DNA from: Clostridiales bacterium
Lineage (GTDB): Bacteria; Bacillota; Clostridia; Oscillospirales; Oscillospiraceae
Assembly (NCBI GenBank): GCA_021200895.1
Contig: JAJQFX010000142.1
Coordinates: forward strand, 1-6,099
Reading direction: 5' to 3'
Length of the DNA stretch: 6,099 nt
Positions 1 to 5,026 of the stretch are shown here, one piece after another. Position numbers and translations under genes: made by a program. Positions within the stretch are counted from its first letter, which is position 1. The number at the start of each line of letters is the position of its first letter. The notes under the pieces are model-generated. The model made no database searches. It was not told where the DNA came from and was given only the letters and a program-made list of their open reading frames with translations.

Positions 1-3
1 TAG

Positions 4-864
4 GCAGCGTCAGATGGGTATAATAGACAGGAGCTGCTCCTCCCCAATCGGGGGGAGAAGGTGCGGCTGGTGGAGATGGCCTGCAAGAACGCCCGGGACG
101 AGGTGGAGCGGACCACCACCAAGGAGGAGCATCAGAACAAGCTGCTGGAGCTGTTCGGCAGTATGCTGGGGCTGGAGGACACCCCCCGCCGCTTCGAGTC
201 CTACGACATCTCCAACACCGGCAGCGCGGACATCGTGGCCTCCATGGTGGTGTTCCAGGACGGAAAGCCGCTGAAATCGGCCCACCGTCGGTTCCGCCTC
301 CGGGATATGGACGGGCCGGATGACTACGCTTCTCTGGACCAGGTGCTGACCCGCCGGTTCCAGCGGTATCTGGACGGGGACGAGAAGTTCGCCCCCCTCC
401 CCGATGTGATCCTGATGGACGGCGGCCTGGGCCAGGTCCATGTGGCGGTGCAGGTGATGGAGCGGATGGGCCTCTCCGTCCCCGTGTTCGGCATGGTGAA
501 GGACGACCGGCACCGCACCCGGGCACTGGTGGCCCCGGACGGCCGGGAAATCGGCATCCAGCAGAACCAGAGCATCTTTGCTCTGGTGGGCCGGGTGCAG
601 GAGGAGGTTCACCGCTTCGCCATCACCTACCACCGGGAGAGCCATGCGAAAAGCACGGTGGCCTCGTCGCTGGAGACCATCCCCGGCGTGGGGGAGGCCC
701 GGCGCAAGGCGCTGATGAAGCACTTTAAAACCATGAAGGCCATCCGGGCGGCCAGCTATGAGGAACTGTGCCAGGTGGTGCCAAAACCCACGGCGCTGGC
801 GGTCTGGCAGCGGTTCCACCCGGCGGAGGACGTGACGGAGGGCGATACGACAAAGGAGGAATGA
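4..864 (+). CDS. uvrC: UvrABC system protein C, C-terminal part (5' end missing or broken)
   Basis: UvrC makes both incisions around a DNA lesion in nucleotide excision repair, working with UvrA and UvrB in the cytoplasm. Only the C-terminal part, about 270 of roughly 600 residues, is present. Numbering from the GTG at 61, the RNase H-like nuclease domain carries the expected acidic residues: D49 in FESYDISN, D120 in ILMDGG and D148 in VKDDRHRT, plus H184 in EVHRFAITYHR. A helix-hairpin-helix follows at about 204-225 (LETIPGVGEARR); the second hairpin (about 235-255) looks degenerate. The UvrB-binding region and the N-terminal GIY-YIG domain are not in the window. Convincing UvrC similarity begins near codon 31 (ELLLPNRGEK). 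The frame has a TAG at 1-3 and the next nine codons do not resemble UvrC, so the gene is either disrupted or the left edge is an assembly junction. It ends 3 bp before rsmD. Confidence 0.93.
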   Translation, partial: AASDGYNRQELLLPNRGEKVRLVEMACKNARDEVERTTTKEEHQNKLLELFGSMLGLEDTPRRFESYDISNTGSADIVASMVVFQDGKPLKSAHRRFRLRDMDGPDDYASLDQVLTRRFQRYLDGDEKFAPLPDVILMDGGLGQVHVAVQVMERMGLSVPVFGMVKDDRHRTRALVAPDGREIGIQQNQSIFALVGRVQEEVHRFAITYHRESHAKSTVASSLETIPGVGEARRKALMKHFKTMKAIRAASYEELCQVVPKPTALAVWQRFHPAEDVTEGDTTKEE

Positions 865-867
865 CCC

Positions 868-1419
868 ATGCGGGTGATTACAGGCACGGCCAAGGGCCGC
901 AAGCTGGGGGAACTGACGGGGAGCGATACCCGCCCCACCTATGACCGGGTGAAGGAAGGCATCTTTAACACCATCCAGTTTGACATCGAGGGGCGGAACG
1001 TGCTGGACTTGTTCGGCGGCACCGGGCAGCTGGGCATTGAGTGCCTGAGCCGGGGCGCGGCCAGGTGCGTTTTTGTGGATCAGCGGCGGGACGCGGTGAA
1101 GCTCATCAAGGAGAATCTCAAGGCCACGGGGCTGGAGCAAAACGCCGCCGTGCAGCTGGGGGACGCCATCGCCTACCTGAACACCGCCAGGGAGCGGTTC
1201 CACCTGATTTTCCTGGACCCGCCCTACGATTCCGGCCTGCTGGAGGCGGCGCTGAAAAAAATCGCATCGATTGACATTCTGGCGGAGAATGGTATAATTG
1301 TCTGTGAAAGCCGGTACGAGCAGAAGCTGCCGGAGCTGCCGGAACCCTATACCAAGAGCCGGGATTATAAGTACGGCAAAATCAAGGCCACATTTTACCG
1401 GAAGGAGACCCGGGGCTGA
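868..1419 (+). CDS. rsmD: 16S rRNA (guanine(966)-N2)-methyltransferase
   Basis: RsmD uses S-adenosylmethionine to methylate N2 of G966 (E. coli numbering) of 16S rRNA during 30S subunit assembly. The 183-residue product has the family's usual length. It shows the N-terminal TRPT motif at 21-24, the SAM-binding motif VLDLFGGTGQLGIE at 45-58 (most relatives have A-G-S-G where this has G-G-T-G), an acidic residue at D71 that should contact the SAM ribose, D99 in GDA, and the catalytic DPPY at 117-120, as expected for an N2-guanine methyltransferase. The ATG at 868 is chosen because AAAGGAGGA at 852-860 lies 7 nt upstream, inside the end of uvrC. The two genes are probably co-transcribed. A sigma-A-like promoter pointing downstream lies within this gene at 1271-1298. 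In many Firmicutes the next gene is coaD; here it is not. Confidence 0.95.
   Translation: MRVITGTAKGRKLGELTGSDTRPTYDRVKEGIFNTIQFDIEGRNVLDLFGGTGQLGIECLSRGAARCVFVDQRRDAVKLIKENLKATGLEQNAAVQLGDAIAYLNTARERFHLIFLDPPYDSGLLEAALKKIASIDILAENGIIVCESRYEQKLPELPEPYTKSRDYKYGKIKATFYRKETRG
1271..1298 (+). promoter_or_regulatory. Sigma-A promoter inside rsmD, for the coiled-coil gene
   Basis: TTGACA at 1271-1276 and TATAAT at 1293-1298 are both perfect consensus hexamers, separated by 16 bp. The -10 box is built from an ATA isoleucine codon (1294-1296), the only in-frame ATA I noticed in the window's genes. Transcription would start near 1305, giving a leader of about 157 nt before the ATG at 1462. That the two hexamers are there is seen directly; that they are active is inference. 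Confidence 0.7.
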
Positions 1420-1461
1420 CCGGCCCTGTTCCAAGAAAAAAGATAAATTGGGGGAATTTGT

Positions 1462-2073
1462 ATGGCAAATAGTGTAAAAGACTTATTGAACCAGCTCTAT
1501 CAGATGATTGACGACGCCAAGAGCAGCTTCAACGGGTTCTGCAAAATCGACCGGGATAAGGCGCTGGATATTTTGGACGAAGTGCGCAACAAGTTCCCCG
1601 TTGAGGTGGAGCAGGCCAGGAAGATGGTAGCCACCCGGACGGAGTACCTGAACCAGGCCCAGGCCGAGGCGGATAAGGTGCTGCGCCAGGCCCAGGAGGA
1701 GGCCGAGCGCACGCGCCGTCAGGCGGAGGAAGAGGCCAACCGCATGGTGGACCAGAGCGAGGTTCAGGTGCGCATCAACGCCAAGGTCAATGAGGTGCTG
1801 CGGGATACCGAGAAGCGCACCAAGGAGATGGTGCGCCAGGCCCAGGAGCGGGGGCAGGAAATCGCCGCCCAGACGGAGAAGCAGACTGCCGAGGTCAAGG
1901 CCGCTACCAACAGCTATTGTGACGACAGCCTGCGCCACAGCGAGGAGGCTCTGACCCAGGCTTTGGCGGAAATCCGTCAGGCCAGGGTGCGTTTCAACCA
2001 GATTTCCGGGGTAGCCACACAGGCCCAGCCCCCAAAAAAGGTGCCCTACGACGCGGAGAAGGACGAGGCGTAA
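1462..2073 (+). CDS. Coiled-coil protein with hendecad repeats, ATPase-stalk-like, function unknown
   Basis: I do not recognise a characterised gene here. The 203-residue product is almost entirely helical, highly charged and rich in Q, A, E and R. It has no signal peptide or membrane segment, so it is probably cytoplasmic. Residues 65-97 hold three 11-residue units starting at Q65, Q76 and Q87, each of the form Q-A-x-x-E-A. An 11-residue period is typical of right-handed coiled coils such as the peripheral stalks of F- and V-type ATPases, and proteins like this are often labelled as V-type ATPase subunit E/H-like. No ATPase subunit gene is nearby, so that label should not be read as function. 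The N-terminal 50 residues (MANSVKDLLNQL onward) are a less repetitive helical region and the tail (185-203) is polar and probably disordered. The ATG follows GGGGGAA at 1450-1456 by 5 nt. A promoter inside rsmD (1271-1298) and a terminator at 2102-2138 suggest a single-gene transcript in addition to read-through from rsmD. Confidence 0.85.
   Translation: MANSVKDLLNQLYQMIDDAKSSFNGFCKIDRDKALDILDEVRNKFPVEVEQARKMVATRTEYLNQAQAEADKVLRQAQEEAERTRRQAEEEANRMVDQSEVQVRINAKVNEVLRDTEKRTKEMVRQAQERGQEIAAQTEKQTAEVKAATNSYCDDSLRHSEEALTQALAEIRQARVRFNQISGVATQAQPPKKVPYDAEKDEA
1654..1752 (+). repeat. Three tandem 33-bp (11-codon) repeat units within the coiled-coil gene
   Basis: Units begin at 1654, 1687 and 1720. 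Each begins with CAG-GCN and encodes Q-A-x-x-E-A followed by five residues, the fourth unit position decaying after Q98. The DNA is similar but not identical between units, so the period is probably kept by protein structure and not by recent duplication. Confidence 0.7.
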
Positions 2074-2101
2074 GGCCCTTTACACGGTTCAGCAGAAACA
2101 C

Positions 2102-2138
2102 AAGCTGCCGGTCACTTGAGTGACCGGCAGCTTTTTTT
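2102..2138 (+). terminator. Rho-independent terminator of the uvrC-rsmD-coiled-coil transcript
   Basis: A perfect 14-bp inverted repeat (2102-2115 with 2120-2133) encloses the tetraloop TTGA and runs into seven T residues at 2132-2138. It lies 28 nt after the coiled-coil gene's stop. Read on the - strand the same hairpin lies 10 nt beyond the pcp stop, but the bases following it there (GTGTTTC) are only partly T-rich, so termination of pcp at this site may be weaker. Confidence 0.93.
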
Positions 2139-2142
2139 GCGG

Positions 2143-2775
2143 TTATGGATGGGCTTCCCGGCGTTCCAACTCCCTTGCGACAGCGACAGCCGCCGCCTGG
2201 ATACCTGCCGCGATGAGGGGCAGCGGCAGAGAGGGCGCACCAGGGTGGCCCAACACCTGCCCGCAGGCGTAGGGCACATGGAGGAACCCGCCCTCCACGT
2301 TGGGGTACCGCGCCTCCAGCAGCCGCAGCAGGTGGTACAGGGTGCTGTTGCAGACATAGGCCCCCGCCGAGCAGGACAGGGCGGCGGGTATCCCGGTGGC
2401 CTGGATGGCCGCCACCATCTCCTTCACCGGGACGGTGGCGAAGTAGGCTGCCGGGCCCTCCGGGCAGATGGGGACGCCGTCGTAACGCACGCCGTCGTTG
2501 TCCGCCAGGGCGGCGCCCTTCCAGTTGAGGGCCGCCAGCTCCGGGGTCAGGCCGGTGCGTCCGCCCGCCTGACCGACGCAGAGCACCGCGTCCGGCCTTA
2601 CCTCCTCCACCGCCTGGGCCAGCAGCCCGGCCACCCGGTCATAGGCCACCGGCAGCCGCCGTTTGACCAGGCGCGCCCCCTCCACCTGGTCAGGGAGCAG
2701 GGTCAGCGCCTCCCAGGAGGGGTTGACGGCATCCGCCCCGAAGGGGTCGAAACCGGTCAGCAGAATGGTTTTCAT
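2143..2775 (-). CDS. pcp: Pyroglutamyl-peptidase I (pyrrolidone-carboxylate peptidase)
   Basis: This cytoplasmic cysteine peptidase of family C15 removes an N-terminal pyroglutamate from peptides and proteins. The 210-residue length fits the family (about 200-215). The start reads MKTILLTGFDPFG, the usual N-terminal signature. The catalytic triad is visible as E79 (GLTPELAALN), C142 (SCSAGAYVCN) and H166 (GFLHVPYA). The ATG at 2775 is preceded by GGAAGGAG (2783-2790 on the complement) with 7 nt between, which rules out the longer in-frame extension upstream. It converges on the coiled-coil gene and shares its hairpin at 2102-2133. Upstream, a terminator of the FUSC-type gene ends only about 25 nt before the start codon, so expression must depend on read-through or on a promoter hidden in that hairpin or in the upstream gene; I see no good promoter. 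Confidence 0.95.
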   Translation of the reverse strand: MKTILLTGFDPFGADAVNPSWEALTLLPDQVEGARLVKRRLPVAYDRVAGLLAQAVEEVRPDAVLCVGQAGGRTGLTPELAALNWKGAALADNDGVRYDGVPICPEGPAAYFATVPVKEMVAAIQATGIPAALSCSAGAYVCNSTLYHLLRLLEARYPNVEGGFLHVPYACGQVLGHPGAPSLPLPLIAAGIQAAAVAVARELERREAHP

Positions 2776-2799
2776 AGGGGCACTCCTTCCGTTTGCAGG

Positions 2800-2838
2800 A
2801 AAAAGCCCTCCGATGGGGAACACCCCGCCGGAGGGCTT
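2800..2838 (-). terminator. Rho-independent terminator after the FUSC-type gene, upstream of pcp
   Basis: On the - strand a 10-bp stem (2829-2838 with 2803-2812) carries an inner GGGG/CCCC helix (2815-2818 with 2823-2826) and is followed by five T residues (complement of 2800-2804). It begins 17 nt after the stop codon of the membrane protein gene. Its 3' edge lies about 25 nt from the pcp start codon, so it could also act as an attenuator or partial terminator for pcp. Confidence 0.85.
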
Positions 2839-2854
2839 GCAGATGCGTGTAAAG

Positions 2855-3424
2855 TTACTGAGCCGCTTTCTGCTCCTCAGCGGGGGCGCGGCCTGCCTGA
2901 ATCTTGTCAAAGACCCAGGTGACCAGCAGCACCACCAGCACGGCGAACAGGGTGGACACCAGACGGAACACACCGTACCAGATGCGGGCGGTGGAGTTCA
3001 GGGTGCAGGCCACCAAAATCAGCGTCACGCAGCCAATGCGGGCATTGATGTACGGCACCCCGGCCAGCTTGCACAGGAACAGGGTCAGCAGCACACCCAC
3101 GACGATCATCAGCATCTCCACCCAGTCATTGCCGATGACGCAGTCCAGGGCGATGATGACGATGGCGACGATGCCGCCGATGGCGGTGATGATGAGACGG
3201 TTGATGCCTGCCCGCAGGCTGACCGTGGTGTTATCCTGGCAGCACAGGAAGCAGGAGATGCAGCAGGTCATTTTTTGCAAAATTTCCAAGGAGTAGTTCC
3301 CCCAGGTGAATTTAATGCCTGCCACGTCGGCCAGCAGCATGGCGGCGGTGTAGCAAATCAGGACGCTGACAGCCATGCGTACGTCCAGCAGGGTGATAGT
3401 AGCTTTCTCTTTTTCGGGTTTCAT
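2855..3424 (-). CDS. FUSC / aromatic acid exporter (ArAE)-type membrane protein, short form
   Basis: The 189-residue product is an integral membrane protein with about six hydrophobic helices, near residues 16-36, 46-62, 73-97, 101-121, 125-142 and 149-172, and charged cytoplasmic-looking ends. The segment CQDNTTVSLRAGINRL at 62-77 followed by a Gly-rich helix resembles the FUSC/DUF939 pattern (Q, then S, G and R, then a T-x-x-G step), and a second copy of the R...T pattern appears at 154-170. Related proteins are thought to export aromatic acids, but the substrate here cannot be told. The soluble C-terminal domain of longer family members is absent; short stand-alone forms may be normal. Six cysteines are notable: C24 and the cluster C54, C55, C58, C61, C62. 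The ATG at 3424 follows GGAGGAG (3434-3440 on the complement) by 9 nt. It lies downstream of ackA on the same strand, and I see no U-tract terminator between them. Confidence 0.75.
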   Translation of the reverse strand: MKPEKEKATITLLDVRMAVSVLICYTAAMLLADVAGIKFTWGNYSLEILQKMTCCISCFLCCQDNTTVSLRAGINRLIITAIGGIVAIVIIALDCVIGNDWVEMLMIVVGVLLTLFLCKLAGVPYINARIGCVTLILVACTLNSTARIWYGVFRLVSTLFAVLVVLLVTWVFDKIQAGRAPAEEQKAAQ

Positions 3425-3442
3425 GGTATGGCTCTCCTCCGT

Positions 3443-3486
3443 TTTTCGTCACCCAACCGGCAGGAACCTGTTGGCGGCGACGAAAA
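3443..3486 (-). promoter_or_regulatory. Hairpin in the 5' leader of the FUSC-type gene
   Basis: An 8-bp outer stem (TTTTCGTC 3443-3450 with GACGAAAA 3479-3486) encloses a 5-bp inner stem (3453-3457 with 3470-3474) and two further G-C pairs. It ends just upstream of the ribosome binding site. No T-run follows on either strand in the correct place, so it is not a terminator. It could stabilise the 5' end of the message, or serve as an operator since the outer arms form a DNA dyad. Confidence 0.45.
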
Positions 3487-3489
3487 GGG

Positions 3490-3517
3490 AGTATCGCACG
3501 AACAGAAACCACTTCAA
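3490..3517 (-). promoter_or_regulatory. Possible promoter for the FUSC-type gene
   Basis: On the - strand TTGAAG (3512-3517) and GATACT (3490-3495) are separated by 16 bp, and TGC immediately before the -10 box makes it an extended -10. Each hexamer matches the consensus at four of six positions. The transcript would begin near 3483, at the foot of the hairpin at 3443-3486. Confidence 0.4.
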
Positions 3518-3524
3518 GCACGTC

Positions 3525-3621
3525 GGGCAGTATTCTGCCCCCGGCCCTCAGGCCGGGGTGAGCAGCGTTCCGATAGCGGGGATTTGGGGGCGTTGCCGCC
3601 CGCCGCACTCCCTTACAGTGC
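3525..3621 (-). other. Intergenic segment with several potential RNA hairpins (ackA to FUSC-type gene)
   Basis: This is the bulk of the 218-bp gap between ackA and the membrane protein gene; no protein-coding gene is supported in it. On the - strand it can form a 12-bp GC-rich helix (3551-3558 with 3539-3546, plus 3562-3565 with 3535-3538) with a three-base UCA bulge and a UGAG loop, and a 5-bp helix with a GCAA tetraloop (3597-3601 with 3588-3592). AAGGGAGT (3607-3614) can pair with ACTCCCTT (3485-3492) to close the whole segment, or alternatively its 3607-3609 bases take part in a local hairpin (3617-3621 with 3605-3609). None of these resembles a riboswitch family I can name. Confidence 0.35.
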
Positions 3622-3642
3622 CTGCGTATGAGAGGAATGAGC

Positions 3643-4854
3643 TTACAGGGCCTTGACGATTTCGGCGGTGTCCATGGCAATCATCAGTTCCTCGTTGGTG
3701 GGGATGACCAGCACCCGCACCTGGGAGCCTTCGCCGGAGATGTCCACCTCGGCGCCCCGGAGCTGGTTCTTCTCCTGGTCGATGGGGGCGACGCCCATGA
3801 ACTCCAGGCCGGAGGTCATTTCCGTGCGGAGGGCGGGGCTGTTCTCGCCCACACCGGCGGTAAAGACGATGGCATCCACCCCGCCCATGGCGGCGGCGTA
3901 GGAGCCGATGTACTTCTTCACGTCATAGCAGAACATCTGCTTGGCCAGGGCGGCGCGGTGGTTGCCCTCGGCGTCGGCGGCGTCCAAATCCCGGAAGTCA
4001 GAGGAGACGCCGGAGACGCCTGCCACGCCGGACTTCTTGTTCAGGATGTTCATCATGCCCTTCATGTCCACATCGTACTTGTTCATGATGTACTCCATGA
4101 CGCCGGCGTCCATATCGCCGGAGCGGGTGCCCATAGGCAGGCCGGCCAGGGGGGTCAGGCCCATGGAGGTATCCACGCTCTTGCCGTTCTTCACGGCGCA
4201 GATGGAGGAGCCGTTGCCCAGGTGGCAGGTGATGATTTTCAGCTCCTCAATGGGCTTACCCAGCATGGCGGCAGCCCGGGCGGAGACGAAACGGTGGCTG
4301 GTGCCGTGGAAGCCATAGCGGCGCAGCTTGTCGTTCTCATAATACTCATAGGGGATGGCGTACATATAGGCCACTTCGGGCACGGTCTGGTGGAAGGCGG
4401 TGTCAAACACGGCTACCTGGGGCACGTCCTCCCCCAGCACGGCGGTGCAGGCGTTGATGCCGATGATGTTGGCGGGGTTGTGCAGCGGGGCCAGGGGGTT
4501 GCAGGCTTCCACAGCCTTCATCATGTCCGGGGTGATGAGGGCGGAGGCGGCGAAGGATTCACCGCCGTGGACGACACGGTGGCCCACAGCGTCGATCTCG
4601 CTCATGGAGGAGAGGACGCCGTTCTCCGGGTCTACCAGGGCGTTCAGCACGGCCTGGATGGCCTCGGAATGGGTGGGCATGGGGATGTCCACAGCGTTCT
4701 GGGGGGCCTTGCCCTCCACAGCGGGCTTATAGGTAAATTTGCCGTCAATGCCGATGCGCTCGCACAGGCCCTTGGCCTTCAGCACGCCGGTCTCAGGGTC
4801 CAGCAGCTGATATTTTAAGGAAGAGCTGCCAGCGTTGATCACCAGAATATTCAT
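3643..4854 (-). CDS. ackA: Acetate kinase
   Basis: AckA catalyses acetyl phosphate + ADP to acetate + ATP, the ATP-yielding last step of acetate fermentation, and can run in reverse to activate acetate. The product of 403 residues has the usual length. It begins MNILVINAGSSS, which contains the first family signature with N7; HLGNGSS (211-217) is the second. Aligned active-site residues are R93 (GHRVVHGG), D151 (DTAFHQT), H183/H187 (GFHGTSHRF), R244 (GTRSGD) and E388/E389 (PTNEE). The ATG at 4854 is chosen because the protein family starts there and AAAGGAGT (4865-4872 on the complement) precedes it by 11 nt; an in-frame extension to 4935 would add 27 unlike residues. The partner gene pta is not in the window. 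The gene diverges from tmcAL, and a consensus -10 box at 4940-4945 probably drives it. I see no clear terminator after its stop, so read-through into the FUSC-type gene is possible. Confidence 0.97.
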   Translation of the reverse strand: MNILVINAGSSSLKYQLLDPETGVLKAKGLCERIGIDGKFTYKPAVEGKAPQNAVDIPMPTHSEAIQAVLNALVDPENGVLSSMSEIDAVGHRVVHGGESFAASALITPDMMKAVEACNPLAPLHNPANIIGINACTAVLGEDVPQVAVFDTAFHQTVPEVAYMYAIPYEYYENDKLRRYGFHGTSHRFVSARAAAMLGKPIEELKIITCHLGNGSSICAVKNGKSVDTSMGLTPLAGLPMGTRSGDMDAGVMEYIMNKYDVDMKGMMNILNKKSGVAGVSGVSSDFRDLDAADAEGNHRAALAKQMFCYDVKKYIGSYAAAMGGVDAIVFTAGVGENSPALRTEMTSGLEFMGVAPIDQEKNQLRGAEVDISGEGSQVRVLVIPTNEELMIAMDTAEIVKAL

Positions 4855-4885
4855 GTTTGAATCGACTCCTTTACATCTTTTGCAG

Positions 4886-4936
4886 CTTGCATGGGCCATA
4901 CGGCTTGTGTTATACTCATACAAGGTTATATGCAAG
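4886..4936. repeat. Nested inverted repeats in the ackA-tmcAL promoter region
   Basis: CTTGCAT at 4886-4892 is mirrored by ATGCAAG at 4930-4936 (7 bp), and inside it CTTGT at 4904-4908 by ACAAG at 4920-4924 (5 bp, with further partial symmetry). The repeats cover the -35 and -10 boxes of the proposed tmcAL promoter and the expected start of the ackA transcript. They could be operator half-sites or a leader stem; short repeats of this size can also arise by chance in AT-rich DNA. Confidence 0.4.
4887..4916 (+). promoter_or_regulatory. tmcAL: Possible promoter for tmcAL
   Basis: TTGCAT (4887-4892) and TATACT (4911-4916) are separated by 18 bp, and TGT directly before the -10 box gives the extended -10 element. 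Transcription would start near 4923, leaving a leader of about 100 nt before the ATG at 5027. The start point would lie within the region also read from the ackA promoter on the other strand. Confidence 0.5.
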
Positions 4937-4939
4937 ACT

Positions 4940-4968
4940 ATTATACAACGTTTCTAAAAAAGGAACAA
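4940..4968 (-). promoter_or_regulatory. ackA: Promoter for ackA
   Basis: On the - strand a perfect TATAAT (4940-4945) is preceded, after 17 bp, by TTGTTC (4963-4968), which matches the -35 consensus only in TTG. Transcription would start near 4933 and give a leader of about 80 nt. The surrounding bases are strongly AT-rich compared with the genes on both sides. Confidence 0.6.
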
Positions 4969-5013
4969 GCAATTTTTGCTAAAAAGTCAGGACAGAAGGC
5001 AAACTTTTTTGCG

Positions 5014-5021
5014 GCGGTGAT
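5014..5021 (+). promoter_or_regulatory. tmcAL: Ribosome binding site deciding the tmcAL start
   Basis: GCGGTGAT differs by one base from the GAGGTGAT part of the extended anti-16S complement and ends 5 nt before the ATG at 5027. No AGGAGG core is present. It supports the ATG at 5027, where the conserved N-terminus MEIVGIVAEFDPFH begins. Confidence 0.55.
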
Positions 5022-5026
5022 GGGAT

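Noticed and set aside
19..24. TATAAT near the left edge as a promoter
   Set aside because: The -35 position would lie outside the window and there is no extended -10, so it cannot be judged.
10..1434. A 474-codon open frame on the - strand opposite uvrC and rsmD
   Set aside because: It is antisense to two well-recognised proteins. Long antisense frames are expected in GC-rich DNA with few stop codons, and its translation shows no family motif.
2116..2922. A 268-codon + strand frame opposite pcp
   Set aside because: It is the shadow of pcp, begins inside the terminator hairpin and has a low-complexity composition rich in R, G, Q and P.
3496..3522. GCACG direct repeats at 3496-3500 and 3518-3522
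   Set aside because: Five-base repeats are expected by chance and the spacing is not repeated elsewhere.
3611..3654. Similar 14-mers at 3611 and 3641 (CTTACAG..GCCT), as if the end of ackA were duplicated
   Set aside because: Only 11 of 14 bases match over a very short stretch; chance similarity is the simpler explanation.
3628..4818. A 396-codon + strand frame, very rich in H, G, A and V, opposite ackA
   Set aside because: ackA on the other strand has both family signatures and all catalytic residues; the G/H/V-rich translation is what antisense to such a gene gives.
4968..4980. AGCAA-TTT-TTGCT inverted repeat upstream of tmcAL as a terminator or operator
   Set aside because: The stem is only five base pairs with a three-base loop, and no T-run follows it on the strand that would matter.
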